Below are positions 13,101 to 22,515 of a stretch of 64,000 nt of DNA, piece by piece. The position numbers were made by a program, and so were the translations under genes. Below the pieces are notes generated by a model. That model searched no databases. It saw only the letters and a list, made by a program, of their open reading frames with translations, and was not told the origin of the DNA. This DNA is from Haliotis asinina (lineage: Eukaryota; Mollusca; Gastropoda; Lepetellida; Haliotidae): contig NC_090283.1 of the NCBI RefSeq assembly GCF_037392515.1, forward strand, positions 12,778,501-12,842,500, given 5' to 3'. Position 1 is the first letter of the stretch. The number at the start of each line of letters is the position of its first letter.

Positions 13101-16100
13101 GTTGGACTCAGTAGTGGAGTGTAACGAAAAGTACTGAGGATAAGTTTACTTGACTGGCTACAGGAAGATGAACTTGTAGATTCATGGTATTTACAGAGTT
13201 TGGAAACAAGACTTAAGTCCCACATTAACAATGGCTATTGAATTAGGTGGTAGAGATCAATAATTGGTAACGTAAGCACTATCAGTTATTGATAAATGAT
13301 ACATAAATACCTCTTTCAGACCCATGAAGGTCTGGAGGAGAGTAGTCCTTCAGCAACCCATGCTTGCCATAAAAGGCAACTATGCCCGTCGTAAGAGCCA
13401 ACTAATGGGATGGGGTGGTCTGGCTCTCTGACACGGTTGATACATGTCATCGGTTTCCAATTGCGCAGATCAATGCTCATTCTGTTGATCACTGGATTGT
13501 CTGGTCCAGACTCAATTGTTTACAGACCGCCGCCATATAGCTGAAATATTGCTGAGTGCGACGTAAAACTGAACTCACTCACTCACAATAGTAGTCTGTT
13601 GGAATACATGTGTGTGGTTATGTTATCAACAGGCTATTGTCAGTGCCCACCTCTACCTTCGGCAGCTGGTGTTTGAGACAATTGCATTATGTGCCAAATT
13701 TCATCTCGATGAAGAAATACCTCGACATCTTACCCCATTAGAAGAGGTGAGTACATCCTTGTTAAGTTTTCTTGTTAAAGATTTGTGCTGACTTTGAAGC
13801 CCAGCTGAAACTAGATTTAAAAATTCACTATGATAGCATGACCTTAACCTTTGTAAAACTGTCACATGAAACTGACCTTAACCTTATACACGTCATGGAG
13901 TACCTTGTCTACATTATGATTACTCAATATGTACACATGTCCTGGAGTACCTTGTCTACATATAGACATTGGCATATGGCATTGTATAATCACATGTTCA
14001 ATTTTGCCCACACATTGATATATGTGTAATAATGTGATGTTCATTCCCATTTCTCACATGATCAGTACTTGCTTCCCTTGATGCTCTGACCTTGACCTAC
14101 ATGCAGGTCCTTGAGTTCACCTGAGTGTTGATGCTCAGACCTTGACATATGTGTAGACCCATAAGTTCACCTAAATGTTGATGCTATGACCTTGATCTAT
14201 GCACAGGCCCTCGAGTTCACCTTAATGATGATACTCTAACCTTGACCTATTTGCAGGCCCTTGTGTTCACCTTAACGTTGATGCACTGACCTTGTCTTGT
14301 GTGCAGGTCCTTGAATTCACCTTGACATTGATGCTCTGACCTTGTCTTATGTGCAGGCCCTGGAGCTGGATGTCCGGGTCATTGTGGAGAAGGATGGAGA
14401 GGACTGGAACCAGCATGATGAGATCACACAGCAGCTCATCAAGGAACAGATGAGGGTCAGATGCTTATTAATTGTTACAATGATCTTCAGTATCCCATGC
14501 CTGTCACTGTCATTAAAGACGACTAACGGGATGGGGTATTCAGGCTTGCTGTCATGGCACATGTCATCTTAACCCATTTGCTCAGATCAATGCTTATGCT
14601 GTTGATCACTGAATTCATTACTTAAGAACCATTGCCATGCAGCCAGAGTATTGGTGAGTGTGCCGTAAAACTGACTAGCTTACGGTGCTTGGATTTAGCA
14701 AGAAACTAGCAGATTATACTTAGTTAAACCTGAGCAGACAATTAACTTGGTTTGTTGATGGAAATACATGTTCTTATACAATTATATACACTGAGTCAGC
14801 ATCATAATTAATACTTGTTTAACTATATTTACACACACTATACTAGTTATACATGTTATGGGAGTTTCACGCCATTCATTAAGTGGTTCACATCATACAT
14901 ATGGGAGTTTCACGCCATTCATTAAGTGGTTCACATCATACATATGGGAGTTTCACGCCATTCATTAAGTGGTTCACGTCATACATATGGGGTTTCACGC
15001 CATTTATTAAGTGGTTCACATCATACATATGGGAGTTTCACGCCATTCATTAAGTGGTTCACGTCATACATATGGGGTTTTCACGCCATTTATTAAGTGG
15101 TTCACGTCATACATATGGTAGTTTCACGCCATTCATTAAGTGGTTCACATCATACATATGGGAGTTTCACGCCATTCATTAAGTGGTTCACATCATACAT
15201 ATGGGGTTTCACGCCATTTATTAAGTGGTTCACATCATACATATGGGAGTTTCATGCCATACTCATGGTGTTTTTTCACAGTACATACGAGGTTTCATGA
15301 TGTACATTTGGGTGTTTCACACTATACACATGCAGTTTCCACGTTGTATAAAGGTGTTTCATGCCTTTAATATGGGAGTTTCACACCATACAGTTGGGGG
15401 GTCTGTCCATGACAAAGGTGGGTCCATCAAAATTAGCAATATCTACTACTTACATCACTGTACCCATGCTGGCCATAAAAGGCGACTCAGATTGTCGTAA
15501 GAGGCGACTCAGCTGGCCATAAAAGGCGACTCAGATTGTCGTAAGAGGCAACTCAGCTGGCCATAAAAGGCGACTCAGATTGTCGTAAGAGGCGACTCCA
15601 CTGGCCATAAAAGGCGACTCAGATTGTCGTAAGAGGCGACTCAGCTGGCCATAAAAGGCGACTCAGATTGTCGTAAGAGGCGACTCAGCTGGCCATAAAA
15701 GGCGACTCAGATTGTCGTAAGAGGCGACTAACGGGATCGGGTGGTCAGGCTCGCTGACTTGGTTGGCTCATGTCATTGGTTCCCAATTGCGCAGATTGAT
15801 GCTCATGCTGTTGATCACTGGATTGTCTGGTCTAGACTCAATTATTTACAGATCGCCGCCATATAGCTGGACTATTGCTGAGTGTGGTGTAAAACTAGAC
15901 TCACTCACTCACTCACATCACTGTGGGCTTTACTGCCTTGTTAAGTTAACCCATTCTCATGTCTGGAATCAATTATTTACAGTTGGACAGTGAACAATGA
16001 GTAACAAGGCTATGAATGGCTGGACAGTGAATAACCAGATTATTGCACATTGTTGTACGAGATAACAATCTTAAAAAAAAGTACTTTAAAAATGGCGGAA

Positions 16101-16327
16101 ATAATTTTTCTGTCCAGGATCACAAACTTATTCGACCATCCCGACGTCAGCTAAAGAAGCACGGGGCATCTCACGCAGAACACATCATGCAACAGAGAAG
16201 CCGTGACGTCCTAGCCAGCATCACCGTACAACTCCAGCTGAAGTCAGCCAACCGCAGCTTCCCGCAGACAAAGAAATGTCTAGATGAGGCCATCAATACT
16301 TACCCCGGCACTGCCACAAATTCTTAG
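1043..16327 (+). CDS. Double FYVE-type zinc finger protein, 12 exons, 592 aa (whole gene)
   Basis: Exons joined by hand: 1043-1160, 2740-2845, 4685-4775, 5509-5790, 8926-9123, 10167-10364, 10685-10786, 11245-11352, 12374-12526, 13633-13746, 14357-14455, 16118-16327. Every junction has AG/GT and the phases agree; the total is 1779 nt including the stop. Residues 55-110 form a FYVE finger: cysteine pairs C55/C60, C73/C76, C81/C84 and C107/C110, with RVHHCRRCG matching the family R-x-HHCRxCG motif that binds phosphatidylinositol 3-phosphate. Residues 207-283 hold four further CxxC pairs without the HH motif, i.e. a FYVE-like or RING-like finger. Residues about 330-592 are charged and probably helical. 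By family knowledge a FYVE protein acts on early endosomes; that role is inferred. The start was chosen for its strong context (gcagccATGg); upstream 5' UTR exons are not resolved. I do not recognise a named orthologue. No nearby AATAAA follows the stop. Confidence 0.88.
1296..1466 (-). mobile_element. SINE-A fragment, diverged
   Basis: Second reverse copy in intron 1 of the FYVE gene, with the same ordered blocks (gcatcgatct, gacatgtca, gaacctgac, atgacaaacatgggtt). Confidence 0.65.
1667..1897. mobile_element. MITE-like element with 49-bp inverted ends enclosing a tRNA-like sequence
   Basis: Inverted termini 1667-1715 and 1849-1897 match with about one mismatch (gcaacatgtgtcatatttgg at the left edge). 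Between them is a class-II-tRNA-like segment (1741-1825) with an A-box-like ggctaggtggc and a B box ggttcgaatcc, followed by an A/C-rich stretch. Confidence 0.75.
2740..2845 (+). CDS. FYVE gene exon 2 (aa 40-75)
   Basis: Carries the first half of the FYVE domain, with the tryptophan/aspartate-rich segment HWKQWD, the first cysteine pair C55/C60 (spacing x4 rather than the usual x2) and the start of the basic HHC motif. The acceptor is ttcttatag. Confidence 0.9.
3025..4097 (+). repeat. Diverged direct duplication of about 430 bp in intron 2
   Basis: Copy A 3025-3455 and copy B 3671-4097 share blocks throughout, from cacagac..gaaattctgc to gaggtaactgatacctgac, with substitutions and small indels. 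The 215 bp between them show nothing recognisable. No coding sequence seen. Confidence 0.8.
4685..4775 (+). CDS. FYVE gene exon 3 (aa 75-105)
   Basis: Continues the FYVE domain: RCGNIFCNSC supplies the fourth to sixth cysteines, followed by the basic stretch LKFRRKLNKLANL. The acceptor is ttttgcag and the donor is gtaaat. Confidence 0.9.
5509..5790 (+). CDS. FYVE gene exon 4 (aa 106-199)
   Basis: Starts with VCQSCY, the closing cysteine pair of the FYVE fold (family RVCxxC), then a basic and amphipathic linker. The exon is 94 codons, the longest of the gene. The donor is gtaagt. Confidence 0.92.
5890..6030 (-). mobile_element. SINE-B copy, diverged
   Basis: Reverse copy: tagcaatattccagcaatat (tail side), gaaatgggcttcacacattg, then a decayed B box (gggaatcaaac). 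Lies in intron 4 of the FYVE gene. Confidence 0.75.
6121..8116 (+). repeat. Minisatellite of about 30 units, 62/65-bp unit
   Basis: Head-to-tail array in FYVE intron 4. The unit runs gtttgatgtacctggtccta ... gtcatctgttgtaaggg ... aggtttag. Two length classes differ mainly by an extra 3 bases (gataggttt versus gataataggttt). Units are well over 90% alike. No unique spacers, so not CRISPR-like. Confidence 0.97.
8117..8925. other. Rest of FYVE intron 4
   Basis: No gene on the plus strand. On the minus strand 8745-8855 reads as an open acidic Ser/Asp-rich stretch ending in TAA, perhaps the decayed tail of some coding sequence. Confidence 0.4.
8926..9123 (+). CDS. FYVE gene exon 5 (aa 200-265)
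   Basis: Encodes three CxxC pairs of the second finger (CHMC, CRVCG, CKGC) in FYVE-like spacing but without the HHCR signature, so lipid binding here is doubtful. The donor is gtagga. It follows an intron of about 3.1 kb filled largely by a minisatellite. Confidence 0.92.
9549..9835. mobile_element. Palindromic MITE-like element
   Basis: Ends gatcaggccccgatttct and its inverted counterpart at 9800-9835 match over about 35 bp with a few mismatches. The interior is AT-rich with cttaagt motifs. No ORF of interest. Confidence 0.7.
10167..10364 (+). CDS. FYVE gene exon 6 (aa 266-331)
   Basis: LRACPTCREQ gives the last CxxC pair (C280/C283) of the second finger. An acidic and Gln-rich helical stretch follows (ERQISQMEAATEDDPSSE). 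Confidence 0.92.
10472..10724 (+). repeat. Degenerate tandem copies of FYVE exon 7 and its acceptor
   Basis: 10484-10577 resembles 10623-10724: an upstream ggactctcaa block, tatcattgtgttgcag, then ttccaggag.. matching the start of exon 7. 10472-10500 is a further partial match (accaggagatattggactc). The copy at 10539 has an intact-looking acceptor and an open frame to 10612. Confidence 0.7.
10685..10786 (+). CDS. FYVE gene exon 7 (aa 332-365)
   Basis: Short linker exon with a Ser/Gly run (SRGSSGSGSGL). Degenerate tandem copies of its acceptor and first 30-40 bases lie just upstream. The acceptor is gtcttgcag. Confidence 0.85.
11245..11352 (+). CDS. FYVE gene exon 8 (aa 366-401)
   Basis: Encodes an amphipathic, probably coiled-coil helix (ADFLAKHVLIVQQLKRLKPQ). 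It is 36 codons, phase 0 at both ends, with acceptor tgttccag and donor gtgagg. Confidence 0.88.
11527..11759 (+). mobile_element. SINE-B copy with long (CACT)n tail
   Basis: Head ggtagtctagtggttaaagc (A box), decayed B box, gaagcccatttctggtgtcc, then a tail of about 75 bases of cact/cacc repeats. Confidence 0.85.
11878..12056 (-). mobile_element. SINE-B copy
   Basis: Reverse copy: tagcaatattccagtaatat, gaaatgggcttcacacaatg, gagaatcaaacc, ctttaacctctaggctaccc. Confidence 0.8.
12074..12272 (+). mobile_element. SINE-A copy, 5' truncated
   Basis: Starts at the catgccataaaaggc block and ends in actcactcactcact. Diverged in the middle. Confidence 0.8.
12374..12526 (+). CDS. FYVE gene exon 9 (aa 402-452)
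   Basis: Encodes 51 residues rich in helix formers (TPPEVLEFIQKVMDKN). Its donor, gtacag, is weak and lies inside the left target duplication of a transposon that begins at 12535. Confidence 0.85.
12535..13156 (-). mobile_element. Mutator-like non-autonomous DNA transposon, copy 1 (622 bp)
   Basis: Long inverted ends of roughly 100 bp (tttcgttacactcc / ggagtgtaacgaaa; ccactgagtctaacaaaacc and its inverse). Flanked by ggtacagga (12526-12534) and gctacagga (13157-13165), a 9-bp target duplication with one mismatch. Long ends plus a 9-10-bp duplication suggest Mutator-like transposons. On the minus strand an ORF of about 83 codons matches one in copy 2 at 19569-20192. Lies 8 bp downstream of the FYVE exon 9 donor. 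Confidence 0.85.
13319..13586 (+). mobile_element. SINE-A copy, near full length
   Basis: Has gacccatgaaggtctgg head, catgcttgccataaaaggc, ggttgatacatgtcatcgg, accgccgccatatagctg and the actcactcactcac tail. Confidence 0.9.
13633..13746 (+). CDS. FYVE gene exon 10 (aa 453-490)
   Basis: 38 codons, phase 0/0, encoding a hydrophobic helix (AHLYLRQLVFETIALCAKF). The donor is gtgagt. Confidence 0.87.
14081..14371 (+). repeat. 50-bp tandem array repeating the exon 11 splice acceptor
   Basis: About six units of roughly 50 bp (gatgctctgaccttg ... gcaggcccttgagttcacc). The last unit ends in the true acceptor and first bases of exon 11 (gtgcag/gccctggag); at least four earlier units carry their own cag/gnccttgng. 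Confidence 0.9.
14357..14455 (+). CDS. FYVE gene exon 11 (aa 491-523)
   Basis: 33 codons (ALELDVRVIVEKDGEDWNQH...). The acceptor and first bases (gcag/GCCCTGGAG) are also the last unit of a 50-bp tandem array in the preceding intron. Confidence 0.87.
14487..14690 (+). mobile_element. SINE-A copy, diverged
   Basis: Blocks gactaacgggatggggt, gcacatgtcat, gcttatgctgttgatcactg and gtgtgccgtaaaactgac are kept; the (ACTC)n tail is lost. Confidence 0.75.
14860..15400 (+). repeat. 43-bp minisatellite in FYVE intron 11
   Basis: About nine good units of gggagtttcacgccattcat ... ttcacatcatacatat, decaying after 15250. Unit variants differ by g/a and catta/tatta. The ORFs here (GSHHTYG-type repeats) are repeat artefacts. 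Confidence 0.93.
15466..15916 (+). mobile_element. SINE-A copy with internal 6-fold amplification
   Basis: A SINE-A copy in which a segment of about 45 bp (ctggccataaaaggcgactc ... gtcgtaagaggcgact) is repeated about six times at 15468-15730. The rest of the element then follows normally to its actcactcactcac end. Confidence 0.9.
16118..16327 (+). CDS. FYVE gene exon 12, terminal (aa 524-592)
   Basis: Basic C-terminal exon (IRPSRRQLKKHG, then a helix with QQRSRDVLASITVQLQLKS), ending in TAG at 16325-16327. The acceptor is tctgtccag. Confidence 0.9.
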   Translation, partial: DHKLIRPSRRQLKKHGASHAEHIMQQRSRDVLASITVQLQLKSANRSFPQTKKCLDEAINTYPGTATNS

Positions 16328-17730
16328 TACACCGAACCCAGAGCTTCACGAAATGCAAGTTGATCAAAATATATATGTCTACAGCACCTGTCTACATGCT
16401 TCTAAATATGCAAGTTCATTATAATCAGTGTGCCTCACTCATTTAATGTCACACATTTTAAAGCCTTGTAGTGTGATTTTACGAGTAGGTATTGTTGAAA
16501 CAATGGTTAATAAGTACTCTGTTGTAAGGTATTAGTTGTTATGAGTTACTTTGCAGAATTTTAGTGTCTTTTGTGAAAGTAAATAAGAGCGGTATCTGAG
16601 AATTCAGTTCTTATCTTGTGGACTTGGAATTTTTGGAATTGCAGAAACATTTTGAAGGTTTTGGCAAGTATATTACATAAAGCACATGATAAAAGTAAGG
16701 ATAAGTATATGATAATGTTAAAAAGGCATAATTTGAAATCTCCAGATATTGAAGAGTACAAAATATTATTATGATACATATCATGGAAAGAATGAACCTC
16801 AGTAAACCAGTGCAGCTTTAAAAGTTAAGATAGCCTGTACCATTACAAATATGCTTTGTCGATGGGCCACAGCACCTTATGCATGTACCTGTGTTGGTTT
16901 ACCTCTTGACAAGTATTAGATGAGACAGCACAGTGAATACATTTGTGACAAGGAGGCGGGGCAAGAAATCTGGAGGAATACACTTGGTTGCTATTGGCGA
17001 TTAAGCACATGCAATACATGCTGACTGTCATGTGAAATCAATACGGCTACTGTTAACACCTGTCTCATAAAAGCAATTTAGTTCAGCAACAGACCCTCAT
17101 GACACGATTCGCACAAGGAAATTGAACTTTTTGATATTTAGACGACAACCTGTTTCCCTCTTGTTTGAAATGGAATGTTCTGGACGGCGTTTCCATATAT
17201 GCAAATTGGGGTCATTTGTCAGGTTGTGGCTCATCTAATACTTGTCAAGCAGTAGTATTGATATAAAAAAGATCAATATTGCAATATCTGATGTAGCATG
17301 TATAGAGAACATTTTCTTCATGTATGTGAAGGTTTTTGATTTTATCAAATGACACCATTCATTTGTATGATAACCATCAATGTATCTTCAAATTTAATGT
17401 GAACTGTGAATACCTTTCACATGTATACAGTTAAACAGGAACAGCTTGGTCAGTGGAGATTCCATTTTGAGTTAACATTTGCGCTTGTGGCTCTCCTCAG
17501 ATAATTCCTGTATGTATGTAGGTCCCAATAACTTGGACATCAGTGTTTGTAGGTTATATTTTGTGTTTTGTTAATCGTTCTGAGAGAAAGTTGTGGTACA
17601 CTTTATTTTAAGCAATAATGCTTTGGTAGATCTTTTGAAGATCACGAATGAATGTGGCAAGGTTAGGTATTGGTGACTCATTAACTAATCTTCACAAGCT
17701 TCACAGTCTTTTAAAACATTGTTAACCTTT
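16328..17730. other. 3' flank of FYVE gene; AT-rich, nothing else recognised
   Basis: Probably holds the 3' UTR, but no clear AATAAA lies close to the stop. No repeat family or gene seen. Confidence 0.4.
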
Positions 17731-17905
17731 GCTCTGATTGTATGGAAAACGTGATCAAATAGTATGTAATTCCCAGAAATTGCAAGCCTATTTACTGCAT
17801 ATTGTAAACCAAAAGTCACTGTGTTCTGTAATCTTATTGGTTGAAAAACATGATCAAACAGGATTTGATTCCCGGAAATTACAAGACTGTATGCTGCATA
17901 TTGAC
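17731..17905 (+). repeat. Diverged direct repeat of about 80 bp
   Basis: 17731-17810 and 17823-17905 align (gatcaaa.ag.atnngattccc.gaaattncaag...tgcatattg). Confidence 0.65.
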
Positions 17906-17927
17906 ATGCAGAAACATCGCAAACAAT

Positions 17928-18955
17928 TGTTTTGTTGTGTCATCAGCAGTGGTGATGTCATTCAAATCACACTGTGACATTAAGTCAGAATGATGTCACA
18001 AATGAGCGTCTCCAGATGCTACCATGGGAACCAGCTGAAACGGCTAGCTGATGACACTTCACTACTGTACTTGTACTTCATGTAAACTAGTGCAGGCAGT
18101 AAAACCCTTTGGTTTACTTTTTTGTTTACAATATCGATAAATATCATATGTTGGCCAATTTCTATTTGTCAGTTAGGAGATAAACATCATGTGTTGGCCA
18201 ATTTCCGGGTGTTATTGAGTATTTGAAGCACAGGAATATTTCATTTGAAAACTCCGGCTAACGCCGTCAGTTCCAAATGGTCTCCCATGCTTCAAATACT
18301 CAATAACACCCGGAAATTGGTCAACACATGATGTTTATCTTCTAACTGACAAATAGAAATTGGCCAACATATGATATTTATCGATATTGTAAACAAAAAA
18401 GTAAACCAAAGGGTTTTACTGCCTGCACTAGTTTACATGAAGTACAAGTACAATTGTTTTGTTGTGTCATCAGCAGTGGTGACGTAGTTCACATCATATT
18501 GTGACGTAAAGTTAGAATGACGTCACAAATGAGCAGTTCCAGGTGTTGCCATGGGAACCAGCTGAAACAGCCTGGTGATGACATTTCACTTCTGTACCTG
18601 TACTCGATGTTAGTAAGTGCAGACAGTTAAACCCATGGTTTACTTTTTTGTATACAGTGTTGATAAATGTCTTATTTTTGCTAATTTTTTGGTGTTACTG
18701 AGTATTTTATGCATCGGATCATTTCATTTGAATCCTCCGCTTGACGTCATCGCTTCGAATGAATTCCCGTGCTTCAAATACTCAATAACACCTGGAAATT
18801 GACCAACACATGATGTTTATTGACATTGTAAACAAAAAAGTTAACCAAAGGGTATTACTGTCTGCACTCGTTTACATCGAGTACGAGTACAGCAGTGAAG
18901 TGTCATCAGCAGGCCTTTTCAGCTGGTTCCCATGGTAGCATCTGTTATCTCCTAA
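17928..18955. mobile_element. Two tandem foldback elements forming a nested palindrome
   Basis: Copy 1 has arms about 18066-18239 and 18289-18453, nearly perfect inverted repeats (gtttactttttt..., gtgttattgagtatttgaag). Copy 2 (18452 onward) repeats the same lead-in (caattgttttgttgtgtcat) and has a looser palindrome ending at 18955. Lead-in segments 18012-18063 and about 18898-18950 are also inverted relative to each other. Perfect CRE octamers tgacgtca lie at 18518 and 18742. Confidence 0.85.
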
Positions 18956-19368
18956 GTGATACCTTAAGAAGGTAAACTTGGACGCTTATGGTCGTCTTCT
19001 CAAGGTCATCCTCCTCTCAAGGTCATTCTGTTAAGGTCACAGCTGGATCTGTATCCAAGGATGAGACAATATCTAGTATACTTTTTGGTGCCAAAACTGT
19101 ACTGTGTGATATATGTAAGCAAATGTTATTGAATATAACTACATAATCATTATTTTTCATTGTCATTTTAATCTGATATGCTTTTCATAATTTGTATTGT
19201 GTCACAGTTAAAAGAAATCAGTGTTTTGTATTCCAATTTCATATATTTGCCTTTTTAAATCAATTTCACAAAGATTTTTATTTATGGTGAGTTACATAGT
19301 TATATCCATTTCAGTCCTTGCATATTTTTGTCATTATATTATTATATTTCAGCTTGACTTCTATTTTT

Positions 19369-19412
19369 GCTGGAATATTGCTGAGGGTGACGTAAAACTA
19401 AACCTCTCTGTT
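19369..19412 (+). mobile_element. SINE-A/B tail fragment
   Basis: gctggaatattgctgagggt then gacgtaaaactaaac, the shared SINE 3' end only. Confidence 0.6.
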
Positions 19413-19568
19413 TCCACTAAAAACCAGAATTCCCTTTACATATCTGTTGTGGGTTTGTTTTAAAACTAAATTCACTGCAATACTGTATATTTATGAGAAC
19501 AGCACATATCTACAGAATATCATGTCAACGTTTTGAGTATCCAGATGTTTGCAATTATGAGTATATCT

Positions 19569-20192
19569 CAGTCTAAGTAAACTTATCCTCTGCACTTTTC
19601 GTTACACTCCACCACTGAGTCTAACAAAACCTTATGGGAGGTTGTGTCAGGTAACCTTTGAGATTGACCAATCAGAGCACAGCTTACCAAATTATGAAAG
19701 TGCACATTCGCACATCCCTTATGAACTTTTTATCTCGAAAAGGTTCGTACCCGAACGATTGCGAATACTCTTTAGCGTACGATCGCTTCCAGGTGATGCA
19801 CACGGCGTACATACTGCCATGACAACAGTGAGTAAACAGTCGCTGAAAATAGTGTTTTTGACAATATTCAAGGATGTTATCTTGCGGAAATATTAGCTAA
19901 TGGTAACCATGTCAACAGAAACCCCAAAGCGTGTATACTGCAGGTCAAATAACTGTGTTATGTGCTGATTTTTGTTTGTGGAGAGATCTGTGTCGGTGAC
20001 CTGAATATTTTGAAAGTCCCTCCGATCCCTAAATAGTAGCCGTTTTCTGATTGGTTAAATGTATTTAACCGTCTCACGTTTGATTGGACTGTCGTTGGTT
20101 GCTCAAAGGTTACCTGACGCGACCTTCTACTAGGTTTTGTTAGACTCGGTGGAGTGTAACGAAATACACTGAGACTTAGTTTACTTAGACTG
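19569..20192 (+). mobile_element. Mutator-like non-autonomous DNA transposon, copy 2 (624 bp)
   Basis: Starts cagtctaagtaaact and ends agtttacttagactg; inverted ends run about 100 bp. Perfect 10-bp target duplication gagtatatct at 19559-19568 and 20193-20202. Opposite in orientation to the copy at 12535-13156, with which it is collinear throughout. An ORF on the plus strand, ending in ...VILRKY and a stop at 19896, matches the one in copy 1 (about 64 of 83 residues by eye). Confidence 0.92.
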
Positions 20193-20361
20193 GAGTATAT
20201 CTGTACTCAATTACACATGTATACATTTCTTTGTTACAAATCACTTGTAAATGATACTTAAAGTAAAATGCTATTTTATCATTGTATGTAAGAATTTACA
20301 TATTTGTCCTTTTTCATATGGGGATCATATTTCTATGTTGTACTTATGAAAAATCGGACTT

Positions 20362-20556
20362 GTCCTCCTACGCATGCTTGTCGTAAGAGATGATTTACGA
20401 TTTATTGTCAGGCCCACCGACATTGTTGACACATTGTAGCTCAGTTGCCTAGATCGATACTCATGCTGTTGGTCACTGGATTGCATGGCCCAGTGTTGAT
20501 TATTTACAGACTGCTGGAACATGTCTCTGGAATATTGCTCAGTGTGGTAGTAAACA
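20362..20556 (+). mobile_element. SINE-A copy, diverged
   Basis: Blocks catgcttgtcgtaagag, gatcgatactcatgctgttg, gattatttacagac and ggaatattgctcagtgtgg. Confidence 0.7.
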
Positions 20557-22512
20557 TCAAAGTTTCAAAGCTTGAAGGCAATACAGATATAGACAATGTT
20601 TCATTTTCTTTGTCTTTGCATCAAATGTATCATACATGTTGTCTCTCGTGAATCTGGTTGCACATCTGCGGGCATAAGGATAGTCCAGTGGTTTGCTTCA
20701 CAGCTGCCACCCTGGAGAGTTGCCTCCCTTGTGACAACTCATCTGTTTGAATCCCAAATTCATCTTGATTGTAACCCTCTACCTCTCTCAAAGCTGCAAG
20801 GGCCATGATTCAATTTCTCAAATTTGGAACTCCATGAATTTTATCACCATTTTATCATATACCCTGTTATAATGTTTTTTGGATTGAATTATGTCCAGTG
20901 TAGTCTTGAAATCTGTTGTACTTTCAATGAACACCCCTACTGAAACCAAATAATCATGACAGGGAACATGTTCTTATGTTCAATAAAGATTTTTTATGAC
21001 ATAGAACAGAAATATAGAGGGGGTATATTATTAATTCCAAGTACCGTTTAATGCAGAACTATTAGCATGGCAGGTGTTAGCTCCCTTATCTTTTGGTTGT
21101 CAGTTTTCTCAGAAAATTGTTAAACTGTTCCTTTGTTATGATGATTTCAATTTTGAGAAAATTAATAGTTTATTTTGTTATATTTAAATTGTGCAAGAAG
21201 ATGTGATTACAATTCTTATTGTTGCAAAAGTCAAATGAATGCTCAGAAACAAGGGGAAGCATGGATGTAGATGGTCAGCCATCTTGTTGGTATGTATACT
21301 TTGAGATGAGAGGTGTGGGTATGACTGGATGAAGACAGTGCGTCATACCGTCGACTGTGTATTGTGATTTTCAATTATGGTGCTTAAAACTCTCTAATGG
21401 AGTAACTTGTTATGCTGCCAGATTCTCGTAATTCTGTGGCAGACTGGTGTTCACAGTTTTGGTTGCCTGATTTACATGGTAATAAGGCCTCATTATTAAT
21501 GGTGCCATATTGTCTGGCAACAGTGGAGTTTATTTGTTAACCTGACTTGCCTCTTGAAGGATCTCTGATGTGTGAAGACAGTGGAATTCTTGACATCTTG
21601 TCTCAAGGCCTGGGATCGATTCCACTCATGGATAAGCCAATTTCTGATATGGATGGAATATTGCTGAAAACTGTTTCACTCTTGACGCAATATAATGTAA
21701 TTTTAGAATGATTGAGCGACTTTTTCGGTGCTTTTAGCAATGTTCCATCTTGAGTCAGCGCCTCTTTTATCCAGTCTGTAAAATCTCCATTTTATTATGT
21801 CAAAACATGTGACATGCAGATATGGCAGGCTGGAAAATTGAGTATGCTAAAGTAAACTTATCAAATTCGAAATGCTATGGTACTCACAAGAATAAAATGT
21901 TTTTGGTGTTTATTTCATAGTTTTGAACACATCTGAAGTCTGACTGTTAAATACTTGGTTTTTGGAACTGTTGTTTTCGATGCTTTTTGGAAGTAGTTGA
22001 GGTCACAGGGGAGCATGCAAGTCACTTTTACTCCAGTCAGAATGCATGTTTCTAATGCAAGCTGTTGTATCCACTTGGATATATTGTCTATGTGTTCATC
22101 TACATAATACATTTTTTTAAAACATGCCATTCATCTTGTATTTCTTTTATCCAGAATGATATAGTGATATAATGTATTTGTGGATTTCATTACATTTATC
22201 TTGCCTGTTTTCTTGTTGAAAGTTTAATATTTTTACGAGTATGTTCATAGTTTTGATTGTACAAATGCAATGAAAATACACAAGCAAATGCATCTTCCCA
22301 CCTAAACCGTACTGCACATAGCTGTTGCAGCCCACTGTTGATTGTGTCGCAAGTTTTAGCATTTTTCTAAATTTGGTGATGATAGCCACATTTTTGTTAT
22401 TTGTATTTAGGACCCAGTTAAAATACTTACTTGGGGAAACATAGTTATTTTACCTTGTTATTTTAATAGGTAGTTAAAACTACCTATTATTATGAAGTAA
22501 TAAACCAATTGG
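20557..22512. other. Intergenic, AT-rich; one decayed SINE-B at 21595-21690
   Basis: No gene seen. 21595-21690 keeps gggatcgattcca, gccaatttctgatatgg and ggaatattgctgaaaac, a worn SINE-B. 20680-20760 has tRNA-like gtccagtggtt and gtttgaatccc boxes but no further match. Possible AATAAA signals at 20982 and 21891 could serve the FYVE gene only if its UTR is very long. Confidence 0.4.
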
Positions 22513-22515
22513 TCC

